Source: CAXMST01 sp963700785
GTDB taxonomy: Bacteria > Actinomycetota > Thermoleophilia > Solirubrobacterales > 70-9
Direction of reading: 5' to 3'
Length of the DNA: 64,000 nt
NCBI GenBank assembly: GCA_963700785.1
Contig: CAVOYZ010000006.1
Location: 62,001-126,000, forward strand
Positions 1-7,378 of this stretch are shown one piece after another. The notes beneath the pieces were generated by a model. That model was not told where the DNA came from, did not search any database, and saw only the letters and a program-made list of their open reading frames with translations. The number at the start of each line of letters is the position of its first letter. Positions within the stretch are counted from its first letter, which is position 1. The position numbers and the translations under genes were made by a program.

Positions 1-348
1 CGCACGGTCGAGGACACGGTCGGATCGCTGCGACTGGCCTTCGACATCTCGAAGCGGCAGACCTATCGACCGGTCGGCTATCCGGTCAACAAGTCGAAGA
101 GCCGGGTGATGTGGGAGTGCATCTCCCGGTACGGTGGTCGCGACCCCCTCTACCGCAGGCCCGGTCCACCGCCGATGGGAATCGGCTGCGACATGCTCGG
201 CGGCGCGAGCGGCGGCGGCTGGTCGATCGCCGGCGACCGGCTCGCGTCGGTGACCAGCTTCGGCATCGACGGACGCCCGGACCGGCTCTACGGGCCGAAG
301 CTGACCAAGCGGGCGAACCGGATGCGACTCGCGGCGGGACGCCGATAG
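1..348 (+). CDS. Trypsin-like serine peptidase, C-terminal part (5' end outside window)
   Basis: The reading frame is open from base 1 and stops at 348, leaving 115 residues. It contains GCDMLGGASGGGW, the GxSGG context of the chymotrypsin/V8 fold; the presumed nucleophile Ser codon is 208-210. The start, signal peptide and the His and Asp of the triad lie upstream of the window. In this fold the Ser is the last triad residue, so about 45 residues after it is a normal distance to the C-terminus. The next gene is on the same strand 42 bases later. The target protein cannot be told from this fragment. Family call is fairly sure; specificity is unknown. Confidence 0.7.
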   Translation, partial: RTVEDTVGSLRLAFDISKRQTYRPVGYPVNKSKSRVMWECISRYGGRDPLYRRPGPPPMGIGCDMLGGASGGGWSIAGDRLASVTSFGIDGRPDRLYGPKLTKRANRMRLAAGRR

Positions 349-390
349 CCGGGCTGAGAGGCTGACCGTCGGCTCGGCGACAATGCAGCC

Positions 391-825
391 ATGGCCAACG
401 AGTTCCAGCGCGCGGTGTTGCTCGCCCCCGATCTCGTCGCCCGGGCGGCGCGCTCGACGGCGTCGAGTGGCTCGACCCGCTGGATGCTGGGCCAGCCCCG
501 CCGCGTCCGCAGCTCCTACGTGGCCGAGGTGCTCGAGCACGAGCCCGGCGTCGCCCAGGATCGGGCGCAGCAGGCCTGGATGCTGGGCCAGCCCGACGAA
601 GTCAGGCGCAGCTACCTCGAGGAGGTGCTCGGCAAGGGCGAGGAGCCGCTCTCGCCCCAGGTCGTCTGGATGCTCGGCCAGTCGCAGGCGGTGCGCCACA
701 GCTACGTCGAGCAGGTGATGGATGCGCCGGAGACGACGCTGAAGCCGCAGGTCCAGTGGATGCTGCGGCAGCCGGCCGAGGTCCGCGAGAGCTATCTCCG
801 AGAGGTGATCGAGGCCGGCGGCTGA
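391..825 (+). CDS. Small protein with four WMLGQP-type tandem repeats, unknown function
   Basis: The 144-residue protein is built almost entirely of four repeats starting at W31, W63, W93 and W123, spaced 32, 30 and 30 residues. Each reads close to WMLGQPxxVRxSYxxEV followed by an acidic or proline linker. It has no signal peptide, membrane segment or cysteine, so it is probably cytosolic. The repeat resembles two short helices joined by a loop, as in helical-repeat scaffolds (inference). ATG 391 is chosen because a -10-like hexamer (379-384) lies six bases upstream, the spacing seen for many genes here; there is no Shine-Dalgarno. I do not recognise the family. The conserved W, GQ, R and SY positions argue that it is a real protein. 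Confidence 0.75.
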   Translation: MANEFQRAVLLAPDLVARAARSTASSGSTRWMLGQPRRVRSSYVAEVLEHEPGVAQDRAQQAWMLGQPDEVRRSYLEEVLGKGEEPLSPQVVWMLGQSQAVRHSYVEQVMDAPETTLKPQVQWMLRQPAEVRESYLREVIEAGG

Positions 826-1182
826 GCCGGTGGCGCTGCTAGCTTGCGGCTGTGCCCAGCGGAATCCCAGCGGCTCGATCACGGAGCGGGCGGCAGAGCG
901 ACGATCGCCGGCCGGCCGACCATCCCGCGGTCTTCCACGTCACCTACCACGAGGCCTGATCACAGTGGATCGTCGCGATCCTTCGCCGGGTTGCGCGGCC
1001 GCTGGTCGTCAACCCCGACGTCGGCTGCCCCGGGCGCAATCGAGTACCCGGTGGGCGACGGCATAAGTTCGCAATTTGCGGATTAATCGGGCTCTGTCGG
1101 GTACAACCCTCGGGCGATACGGATAGCGTCGGCTGCGATCCGCCGCAGCGGCGGCGGTTCGGGATCTGCAAGGGAGCCGTTC
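826..1182 (+). other. Intergenic region with a possible 35-codon leaderless ORF
   Basis: This 357-base stretch carries no convincing long gene. A GTG at 852 opens a 35-residue frame ending at 959. It is preceded by TAGCTT (840-845) and six bases, the leaderless pattern seen elsewhere in the window; its last residues (VFHVTYHEA) look protein-like but match nothing I know. Around 1131-1148 the sequence can fold into a short hairpin (GCTGCG/CGCAGC). The ATACGGATAGCGT stretch near 1117-1129 is a plausible promoter for the gene at 1183. Confidence 0.3.
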
Positions 1183-3141
1183 ATGCAGACGACAACCGGG
1201 GGGCGCGAGTACCCGACCGGGGGTTGGGGGGTGCGGATGGGCACCCGCATCGCGATCGCCGCCGCGCTGGTTGCAGCCTGCCTGGCGATGCTGCTGCTTG
1301 CCGCCGACGCCCGCGGCGGCACCTACGAGGTCCACCAATGCCAGCACCAGGCACCGCAGAACCACAGCCACGAGGCGCTGGCCAGCATCTTCCCCAGCCC
1401 CGGCCCCTACACCGTCGGCGCCGGCAGCTCCGTCTGCAGCAGCGCCGCGCGCGAGTATGCGATCCAGAGCGAGCCGACCGGAACCGCGCTCAACGGCCAG
1501 TACGGCCTCGCTCGCTTTCTGGCCCCCGAGGGAACCAAGATCGTCGGCGTCGAGGTCAACGCCCGCCTCCGCAACGAGTCCGGCCACCGCGCCCGGCTGG
1601 CGATGGCAAACGCGGCCGGGATCGAGAAGGTGCGATTCGCCGCCGGCGGCTCGGAGCCGACCGGGTTCAGCCACTACAGCTGGCCCGCGACGCCACCGGC
1701 CGCCGGCGCCTACCAGCAGTTCACCGCCGGCCTCTTCTGCGACAACCCCGGCTCCCTCTGCCCGATCACCGGCGGCGGCGACCGGGCCAAAGCTGACATC
1801 CGCGACGTGAGGCTGACGATCAGGGACGACGTCCCACCGACAGTGAGCCTGAGCGGAGAGCTGGTCGACGGCGGATGGGTGCGGGGGGAATCGTCACTGC
1901 GGAGCGTCGCTCATGACGACGGAGGCGGCCTACGAGCCGCCCTCACGAGCGTGAACGGGGTCGTCACCGCAGGCTCGCTGCTGCCCTGTCAACTGATTGC
2001 GGGCACGGCCGCCGGAACCCGCTTAGCACCCTGCCCGGGCGACCAGAACGAGCTCACCACTGTCGAGACAACGCTCCCACCGTTCGTTGACGGCACCAAC
2101 CAAGTCTCAGCCTGCGCCTTCGACTACGGCCAGAATGCCAACGCCAGATGCACAACCCACACCGCGCGGGTCGACAACACCCCGCCCGACCTCGCCTTCA
2201 CCGCAAACCAGAGCCCCAGTGACCCCGAGCTGATCCGCGCCCCTGCGTCGGACGCCACCTCGGGCCTCGATCGGAGCACGGCCAAGATCGCCTACCGCCC
2301 GCGGGGTGCGAGCGCCTGGAGCGAGCTCCCGACCAGCGGCGGCGGCAGCGCGATCAGCGCCCGGATCGATTCCGAGGCACTGCCGCCCGGCGACTACGAG
2401 TTCCAGGCCACGGTCAGCGACATCGCCGGCAACACGACGACCACGACGAGCCGCCTCGGCGGCGAGCCGATGATCCTGAGCTTCCCGCTGAAGACCCCGA
2501 CCGTGCTGCGGGCGAGCCTCGCCAACGGCGAGGACAGCCAGGTGGTCGGCTACCGGCAGGAGGGGCGAATTCAGGGCAGGCTGCTCGACTCGGCGGGCGC
2601 GCCAATCGCCGCCGAGCAGGTGACGGTCGTCGAGACGTTCGCCGACGGCTCGCTGATCGATGTCCGCCGGCGGACGGTGGAGACCGATGCCGAGGGGCGC
2701 TACCGCTCGACGCTTCCCGGTGGCCCATCCCGCAACGTGGGTGTGCTCTACGCGGGGTCGCGGCGGTACTCGGGCGACTCCGAGCAGGGCCTGGACCTCG
2801 ACGTTCGCGGCGCTGCTCGCCTCAAGGTCTCGAGGCGCCGGGTCAGGGCGGGCAGCTCCGTCTCGTTCCGCGGGCGGGTGAAGCGGTACTTCGCGCAGAT
2901 CCCGGCCGGGGGGAAGCTGGTCGAGGTCCAGGTCAAGAGCGGGCGGGGCTGGACGACACTTCAGGAGGCGACCGGGACGACCCGCGAGGGCACGATCGTG
3001 CTCCGCCACCGCTTCCGCGGCTTCTACACCCAGCCGGTCACCTTCACCTTCCGGCTCAAGGCCACCCGGGAGAACGGCTGGCCCTACTTCGGGGCCGCGA
3101 AGTCGCCGCGACAACGGGTCACGGTCGTTCCGAAGCGATGA
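1183..3141 (+). CDS. Large secreted protein with Ig-like and carboxypeptidase-regulatory-like domains
   Basis: 652 residues. A hydrophobic stretch at about residues 20-45 is a signal peptide. A Cys-containing beta-rich domain follows (about 48-215), then Ig/bacterial-repeat-like modules (about 215-430), a carboxypeptidase-regulatory-like segment (GRLLDSAGAPIAAEQV, about 465-550) and a final beta domain ending PRQRVTVVPKR. Such architectures are common among exported structural proteins of Thermoleophilia. ATG 1183 has an AGGGAG Shine-Dalgarno seven bases upstream. ATG 1237 would give a more standard signal peptide and is a real alternative. No catalytic motif is visible, so an envelope structural role is only inferred. 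Confidence 0.75.
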   Translation: MQTTTGGREYPTGGWGVRMGTRIAIAAALVAACLAMLLLAADARGGTYEVHQCQHQAPQNHSHEALASIFPSPGPYTVGAGSSVCSSAAREYAIQSEPTGTALNGQYGLARFLAPEGTKIVGVEVNARLRNESGHRARLAMANAAGIEKVRFAAGGSEPTGFSHYSWPATPPAAGAYQQFTAGLFCDNPGSLCPITGGGDRAKADIRDVRLTIRDDVPPTVSLSGELVDGGWVRGESSLRSVAHDDGGGLRAALTSVNGVVTAGSLLPCQLIAGTAAGTRLAPCPGDQNELTTVETTLPPFVDGTNQVSACAFDYGQNANARCTTHTARVDNTPPDLAFTANQSPSDPELIRAPASDATSGLDRSTAKIAYRPRGASAWSELPTSGGGSAISARIDSEALPPGDYEFQATVSDIAGNTTTTTSRLGGEPMILSFPLKTPTVLRASLANGEDSQVVGYRQEGRIQGRLLDSAGAPIAAEQVTVVETFADGSLIDVRRRTVETDAEGRYRSTLPGGPSRNVGVLYAGSRRYSGDSEQGLDLDVRGAARLKVSRRRVRAGSSVSFRGRVKRYFAQIPAGGKLVEVQVKSGRGWTTLQEATGTTREGTIVLRHRFRGFYTQPVTFTFRLKATRENGWPYFGAAKSPRQRVTVVPKR

Positions 3142-3204
3142 GTCCGTTGGGACGCAGCGCCGCTACCCTGGCCACGCAGAGGGGTTCGTAGTGCGGGCAT
3201 TGCA

Positions 3205-3816
3205 TTGAGAGAGAAGCTCACATTCGCCAACGTGATGTCGTCGGTGGCCGTCTTCCTGGCGCTCGGCGGCACCGCCCTCGCGGTCAAGGCCAACAGCGTC
3301 GGCTCACGGCAGATCAAGGACGGCTCGATCAAGGGCCGCGACGTGGCCGACGGCAAGCTCAAGGGGAAGTCCCTGAAGGCCGGAACGATCGGCGCCCGCG
3401 AGGTTGACGAATCCGCCTTCGACCTCGAGTACTTCGTCAAGTCAGGCAGCGACGACAGCTTCTGCAACCCCACCTCGACCGCCTTCGTCAACTGCGGCAG
3501 CATCACATTGGGAACCCAGGAGCCAAGCCAGGTAATGCTCGTGGCGGGCGGCGGCCAAAGCGGCCCCGTCAACTCGGAGGGGACGTGCAAGTTCCGGATC
3601 AACGACGACACGGACCTGTTGGCCTCAGCGCCTCCGAGTTTCGGGGATCCGTCCGCACGTCCGCTGCTGGTTAACAACGGCATCGCTCTCACCGCCGTCT
3701 CAGACGTGATCGCTCCCGGGGTCAACAACTTCAAGTTGATCTGCAACGAGACGGGCGGCGACGTCGCCTTCTCGACCACCTTCTCCGCCCTGGCGATCGG
3801 CGGCACGGCCGACTGA
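3205..3816 (+). CDS. Secreted protein of the LTFANV/LALGG family, unknown function
   Basis: 203 residues opening MREKLTFANVMSSVAVFLALGGTALA, an N-terminus typical of a large exported family in Solirubrobacterales. It doubles as signal or anchor. A repetitive polar stretch follows (IKDGSIKGRDVADGKLKGK, about 35-70), a pattern these proteins share. The C-terminal 130 residues form a Cys-containing beta-rich domain. The start is TTG 3205; no in-frame ATG or GTG lies just upstream, and the homologous N-terminus fits exactly here. The gene follows the 1183 gene by 63 bases and ends just before a strong hairpin. Function is unknown; a surface role is inferred. Confidence 0.8.
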   Translation: MREKLTFANVMSSVAVFLALGGTALAVKANSVGSRQIKDGSIKGRDVADGKLKGKSLKAGTIGAREVDESAFDLEYFVKSGSDDSFCNPTSTAFVNCGSITLGTQEPSQVMLVAGGGQSGPVNSEGTCKFRINDDTDLLASAPPSFGDPSARPLLVNNGIALTAVSDVIAPGVNNFKLICNETGGDVAFSTTFSALAIGGTAD

Positions 3817-3853
3817 GCGCAGCTCCCGGACGGCGGCACGGCCCCCCGGCGGG

Positions 3854-3895
3854 TGTCCGTCCTTTTGGTGTCCGGCGGCCCGAAAAGGACGGACA
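3854..3895 (+). terminator. Strong inverted repeat / probable terminator after the 3205 gene
   Basis: TGTCCGTCCTTTT (3854-3866) pairs perfectly over 13 bases with AAAAGGACGGACA (3883-3895) around a 16-base loop. It sits 38 bases after the stop codon at 3816. No long U tract follows, which is common in high-GC genomes. Confidence 0.7.
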
Positions 3896-4061
3896 GTGGT
3901 GGGGCGGGTGGGGTCACCGCCGGGGTGAAACGGGCCACCCCCCGGGGCGGGTGAGTCCCTCCCGGGGTCCCCTGTGAAGCAGGGCTGATTGCGGCGATGG
4001 TGTGGTTGTCGGCGATGGCGCCGGCCCCCAGAGACCAAATCAGCCAATCAGGAGTCCCAAG

Positions 4062-4661
4062 ATGAACGCTTCAACCACGAACCCCCTCCGCACCGGCCTC
4101 GCGGTGCTCGCCGCGGCGATCAGCCTGCTGGCGCTGGCGCCGACGGCCTCGCACGCGGCGAAGGCCAACTTCGGCGCCGACCTCTCGAGCCCGGTCAGCC
4201 CGGTCGCCTCGCCGAAGAGCTGCCCCGCGCAGCCGGGCAAGGGCTGCACCCGGATCCCGGTCTATTACGACAGCCCAGCGCATGCGGGCATGGTCCCGTT
4301 CGCGCCGCACAACGGCGTGATCAAGAAGATCAAGCTGGTCGCCTCGAGCCCCGGCAAGATGCGGATCCAGCTCGCCAAGGTGAACGGCTCCGACGTCACC
4401 GCGAAGGCGCGGGTCACCCGCAAGGGCCCGAAGATCAGCTACGCGGGCACCGGCTCGGTCGAGAAGTTCAAGGTCCACATCCCGGTCCACGAGTACGAGT
4501 GGCTCGCGTTCAAGACGAAGTACGCGAACACCCTGCAGTGCGGGAGCGGATTCGACAACGAGATTCATTTCCAGCCCACCCTGAAGGTCGGCGGTCCTCT
4601 GACGAGCGCCACCTCCGCGGCCGATTGCACCCATCTGGTCGGCGCGCGCATGAAGTACTAG
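4062..4661 (+). CDS. Secreted protein of unknown function
   Basis: 199 residues with a clear signal peptide (about 1-35, cleavage near TASHAAKA) and a single beta-rich domain with four conserved Cys (near GxGC, LQCG and AADC). ATG 4062 is preceded by CAGGAG with an eight-base gap, a good Shine-Dalgarno, so this start is secure. Upstream bases 3896-4061 are GC-rich and can form several hairpins, but I recognise no riboswitch there. The gene ends 37 bases before a bidirectional hairpin and converges on the oxidoreductase gene. Function unknown; it resembles other small exported proteins of this lineage. Confidence 0.8.
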   Translation: MNASTTNPLRTGLAVLAAAISLLALAPTASHAAKANFGADLSSPVSPVASPKSCPAQPGKGCTRIPVYYDSPAHAGMVPFAPHNGVIKKIKLVASSPGKMRIQLAKVNGSDVTAKARVTRKGPKISYAGTGSVEKFKVHIPVHEYEWLAFKTKYANTLQCGSGFDNEIHFQPTLKVGGPLTSATSAADCTHLVGARMKY

Positions 4662-4698
4662 CCGCTGCCCGCCGAACGCGACAGCCGCGAACTCAACG

Positions 4699-4728
4699 AA
4701 GGAGCGTCCCGTCCGCGGGGCGCTCCTT
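4699..4728. terminator. Bidirectional terminator between convergent genes
   Basis: AAGGAGCG (4699-4706) and CGCTCCTT (4721-4728) pair perfectly, and CCC/GGG extends the stem inside. It lies between the stop at 4661 on the plus strand and the stop at 4751 on the minus strand. Confidence 0.75.
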
Positions 4729-4750
4729 CAGCCTTGCCGGCGTCGGGCTC

Positions 4751-5508
4751 CTAGTAGCGCTCGGCGAGCCAGGCGTCCCAGCCGATCGTGCCGCGGTGAT
4801 CCGGCGAGGGGTCGGTGAGCGCGCCGCCGCGGACCGGGCGGCCGAGCTTCGGCGGCAGCGGCGCGGGCAGCACCGCGGCGCGCAGGCCGCGGGCCTGGCG
4901 CCAGCTCCGCGCCATCTCGCCCGAGCTCGAGCACCTCGGGGCCGGCGACGGTCTCGCGGCCGCGCGATCGGGCCCGCCTCGACGCGGTCGGCGATCACCG
5001 CGGCGACCTCCCCGTTGTCGACCGGCTGGATCTTCGCCGCCCCTCCGGGCAGCAGCCGCAGACGGGAGGTGCCGCTGAACAGCATGTCGAGCAGCGTGTG
5101 GAACTGGGTCGCGCGGACGATCGAGTAGGGGATCCCGGAGCCCTCGGCGAGCGCCTCCTGCTCGAGCTTGACCCGGTAGTAGGCGTAGCCCTGGCGCACC
5201 CGGTCGATGCCGATGATCGAGATACAGACGTGGTGGCCGACGCCGGCCGTGGCGGCGGCGTCGAGCAGCCGGCGGCCGCCGTCGATCAGGACCGCCCTGG
5301 CCCGCTTCTCGGAGGGCCCGTCGTTGCTGGCGTCGACGAGCGCCTCGCAGCCGTCGAGCGCCTCCACCAGCCCGGCGCCGGTCTCGAGGTCGATCGGGTG
5401 CTCGCTCGAGCGCCGGCTCAGCGCCCGGACCTCGTGTCCGCGCCTTTCCAGCTCCTCGGCGACGGGAGCGCCGATCGAGCCGGTCGCACCTGCGATCGCG
5501 ATCCGCAT
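4751..5508 (-). CDS. NmrA/SDR-like NAD(P)-binding oxidoreductase, two frameshifts
   Basis: The N-terminus IAGATGSIGAPVAEELERRG is a Rossmann glycine-rich NAD(P) site of atypical SDRs (NmrA/NAD(P)H-binding family). The frame is good to about 4975 (VIADRVEAGP). It then continues in a second frame (GRETVAGPEVLELG) and a third (EMARSWRQARGLRAAVLP, ending WDAWLAERY at 4751). The joined C-terminus matches the usual end of this family, so two single-base indels near 4970 and 4925 are likely sequence errors; true decay is the alternative. Corrected length is about 250 residues. A GATACT hexamer lies six bases before ATG 5508. Substrate unknown. Confidence 0.75.
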
Positions 5509-5591
5509 CTGCTCAGTATCGCCGAGCCGCGGCGAAACGCGAAGCGCCCGGCGGGGCCGGGCGCTTCAGGGTCCTGCTCCGAGCTGTTCGC

Positions 5592-6029
5592 TCAGACGGC
5601 GCGCTTGATGCCGAGGCGCTTGCGCGCCTTGCTGACGGCCATCACCGAGCAGCGCGAGGCGCGGGCGATGTCGCCGTCGCGGCGATCGGGGTCGCGGCGA
5701 ATCTCGAACTCGACCACGGCCTGGCTGCGGATCTTGGCCCGGGCAGCGGGAGCACCCTCGTCGCCCATCTCGGCGAGCGCGTCATCGACGGCAAGCTCGC
5801 GGCGGCAGGCGAGGCAGTAGGCCTGACCGTTCTTGGTGATCCAGTTGGCGGGGACCTTCTCGCGCTTGCTGCGCGGGATCCAGGTGGTGGTCATCTCGCA
5901 GCGGGCGCAGGTGCGCTCGGCGATCTGCTCGGTGGTCTCGGTGGGTAGAAGCATCTCGGCAGTTGGCGGCATGTTGGTGCTGGTCACTCCTTCGCAGGCA
6001 GAGGTCAGATCGGTCTTCTCCGGAGGCAC
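5592..6029 (-). CDS. Zinc-ribbon plus helix-turn-helix small protein
   Basis: Up to 145 residues. Two CxxC pairs (CARC and CLAC, about 30 residues apart) form a treble-clef or zinc-ribbon-like site. The C-terminal 50 residues (IARASRCSVMAVSKARKRLG) look like a helix-turn-helix in which an alpha helix reads DNA. The call starts at GTG 6029, but ATG 5972 or ATG 5954 would keep both domains and are equally possible; an AAGGAG lies 14 bases before 5972. The gene has its own strong promoter (6087-6114) and a palindrome beyond it, so it is transcribed alone. A transcription-factor-like role is inferred from the domains. Confidence 0.7.
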   Translation of the reverse strand: MPPEKTDLTSACEGVTSTNMPPTAEMLLPTETTEQIAERTCARCEMTTTWIPRSKREKVPANWITKNGQAYCLACRRELAVDDALAEMGDEGAPAARAKIRSQAVVEFEIRRDPDRRDGDIARASRCSVMAVSKARKRLGIKRAV

Positions 6030-6086
6030 AACGCTGGCTCTGCGCCTCGACGGACATAAGAATCGGCCGCCGTGTGTTGGCGAACC

Positions 6087-6114
6087 GACATAGAAAACTT
6101 ACCAAGCGTGTCAA
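6087..6114 (-). promoter_or_regulatory. Sigma-A-type promoter of the zinc-ribbon/HTH gene
   Basis: Read on the minus strand: TTGACA (6114-6109), a 16-base spacer, then TATGTC (6092-6087). This is a consensus -35 with a fair -10. Transcription would start near 6080, about 50 bases before GTG 6029. Confidence 0.65.
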
Positions 6115-6128
6115 GTCCAGGCACGAAT

Positions 6129-6146
6129 CTACCCCTAAAGGGGTAG
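6129..6146. repeat. Perfect 18-bp palindrome upstream of the promoter
   Basis: CTACCCC and GGGGTAG flank a TAAA centre (6129-6146). It lies 15 bases upstream of the -35 box of the minus-strand promoter, a usual place for an activator or repressor site. It could instead help terminate transcription. A second short hairpin (TGGCTG/CAGCCA) lies at about 6155-6169. Confidence 0.45.
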
Positions 6147-6188
6147 TTTGCAGCTTGGCTGCCCAGCCAGGCTCGGGCGGCGCCCCCC

Positions 6189-7370
6189 TCAGTCGAGGTA
6201 GGCCTTCTCGACCCCCGCCCGCACCCGCAGCGCGATCAGCGGCAGCACCGCGGTCGAGAGCACCGCGGCGCCGACCAGCGAGGCGGCGGTGCCCGAGCCC
6301 ATCTCGCCGCGCTCGACGGCGATCGTCGTGATCGCGACGACCAGCGGCAGCTCGGTGGCGCTGAACAGGGCGAGCGCGGTCCGCGATCGCCGGTCGAGCT
6401 GATCGCGGTAGAGCAGCAGCGCCGGCAGCCCACGGATGATCAGAAAGCAGAGCACGAAGGCCGGCACGCCGATCAGCAGCAACGGGCTGTCGAAGAGCCG
6501 GTCGAGGTCGAACTGGATCCCGGTGACGACGAAGAAGAACGGGATCAGAAACCCGTAGCCGACCGCGACCAGCTTCGACTCGAACTGGCCGACCTCGCGG
6601 TCTTGCAGCGTCAGGCTGACGATCACCCCGGCGACGAAGCCGCCGAGCAGCAGGTCGAGCCCGAGCTCGGTCGCCAGCGCGACGAGCGCGAAAACCGTCA
6701 ATACGGTCATCCGCACCGCGACCTGCCCGCTGCTCTCCAGCGAGCCCTCGAACAGGTTCCAGCTGCGGCCGACCGAGCGCACCGCGAGCAGCGCCGCGAG
6801 CACGGCGAGGATCACGAAGGCGATCAGGATCAGGGCGCTGCCGAGCGTCGTCTTGCTCGAGAAGAACAGGGTCACCAACAGGATCGGCCCGAACTCCCCG
6901 GCCGCCCCGGCGCCGAGCAGAAAGACGCCGAAGCGGGTCTTCATCTCGCCCGCGTCCTTGAGGATCGGGATCAGGGTGCCGATCGCGGTCGTCGCCATCG
7001 CCGCGCCGAGGAAGATGAAGCCGTCGTGGTCCCCGGCGACGATGAAGAGGCCGGCGAGGCCGTAGGCGATCACCAGCGACAGCAGCCAGCCGAGCGCGCC
7101 GAGGCGGATCGGCCGGCCGCGGATCAGCCGGAACTCGATCTCGTAGCCGGCGAAGAAGAACAGCATGCCGAGGCCGAGGTTGGAGAAGAACTGGGTGAAC
7201 TGATCGGACTGAGCGAAGTCGAGCACCTGGGGCCCGATCACGATCCCGAACAGGATCTCGAGCACGACCACGGGCACGGCGAATCGCGTCGGCAGGGCGC
7301 CGGCAATCACGGCGGCGAGCGCCGCGGTCGCCACGATCACCAGGAAGCTGACCGTGTCGACGTCGACCAC
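6189..7370 (-). CDS. Kef-type cation:proton antiporter (CPA2)
   Basis: 393 residues, almost wholly hydrophobic, with 11-12 predicted membrane helices matching the Na+/H+ exchanger domain. Typical CPA2 stretches are visible: FFFAGYEIEF near residue 75, MATTAIGTLIPIL near 128 and FLIPFFFVVTGIQFDL near 280. It lacks the cytosolic RCK/TrkA-N domain of full KefB/KefC, so it is a short antiporter without nucleotide gating. The GTG 7370 start has an AGGGG five bases upstream. It lies eight bases after the MMPL stop, so both are probably one transcript. It would exchange K+ or Na+ for protons at the plasma membrane; the ion is not deducible. Confidence 0.85.
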   Translation of the reverse strand: MVDVDTVSFLVIVATAALAAVIAGALPTRFAVPVVVLEILFGIVIGPQVLDFAQSDQFTQFFSNLGLGMLFFFAGYEIEFRLIRGRPIRLGALGWLLSLVIAYGLAGLFIVAGDHDGFIFLGAAMATTAIGTLIPILKDAGEMKTRFGVFLLGAGAAGEFGPILLVTLFFSSKTTLGSALILIAFVILAVLAALLAVRSVGRSWNLFEGSLESSGQVAVRMTVLTVFALVALATELGLDLLLGGFVAGVIVSLTLQDREVGQFESKLVAVGYGFLIPFFFVVTGIQFDLDRLFDSPLLLIGVPAFVLCFLIIRGLPALLLYRDQLDRRSRTALALFSATELPLVVAITTIAVERGEMGSGTAASLVGAAVLSTAVLPLIALRVRAGVEKAYLD

Positions 7371-7378
7371 GCCGACCC

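Noticed and set aside
3896..4061. Possible riboswitch (GGGGTGAAACGGG and nearby hairpins) before the 4062 secreted gene
   Set aside because: Conserved cores of known classes could not be matched in order, unlike the ydaO element at 35499-35638.
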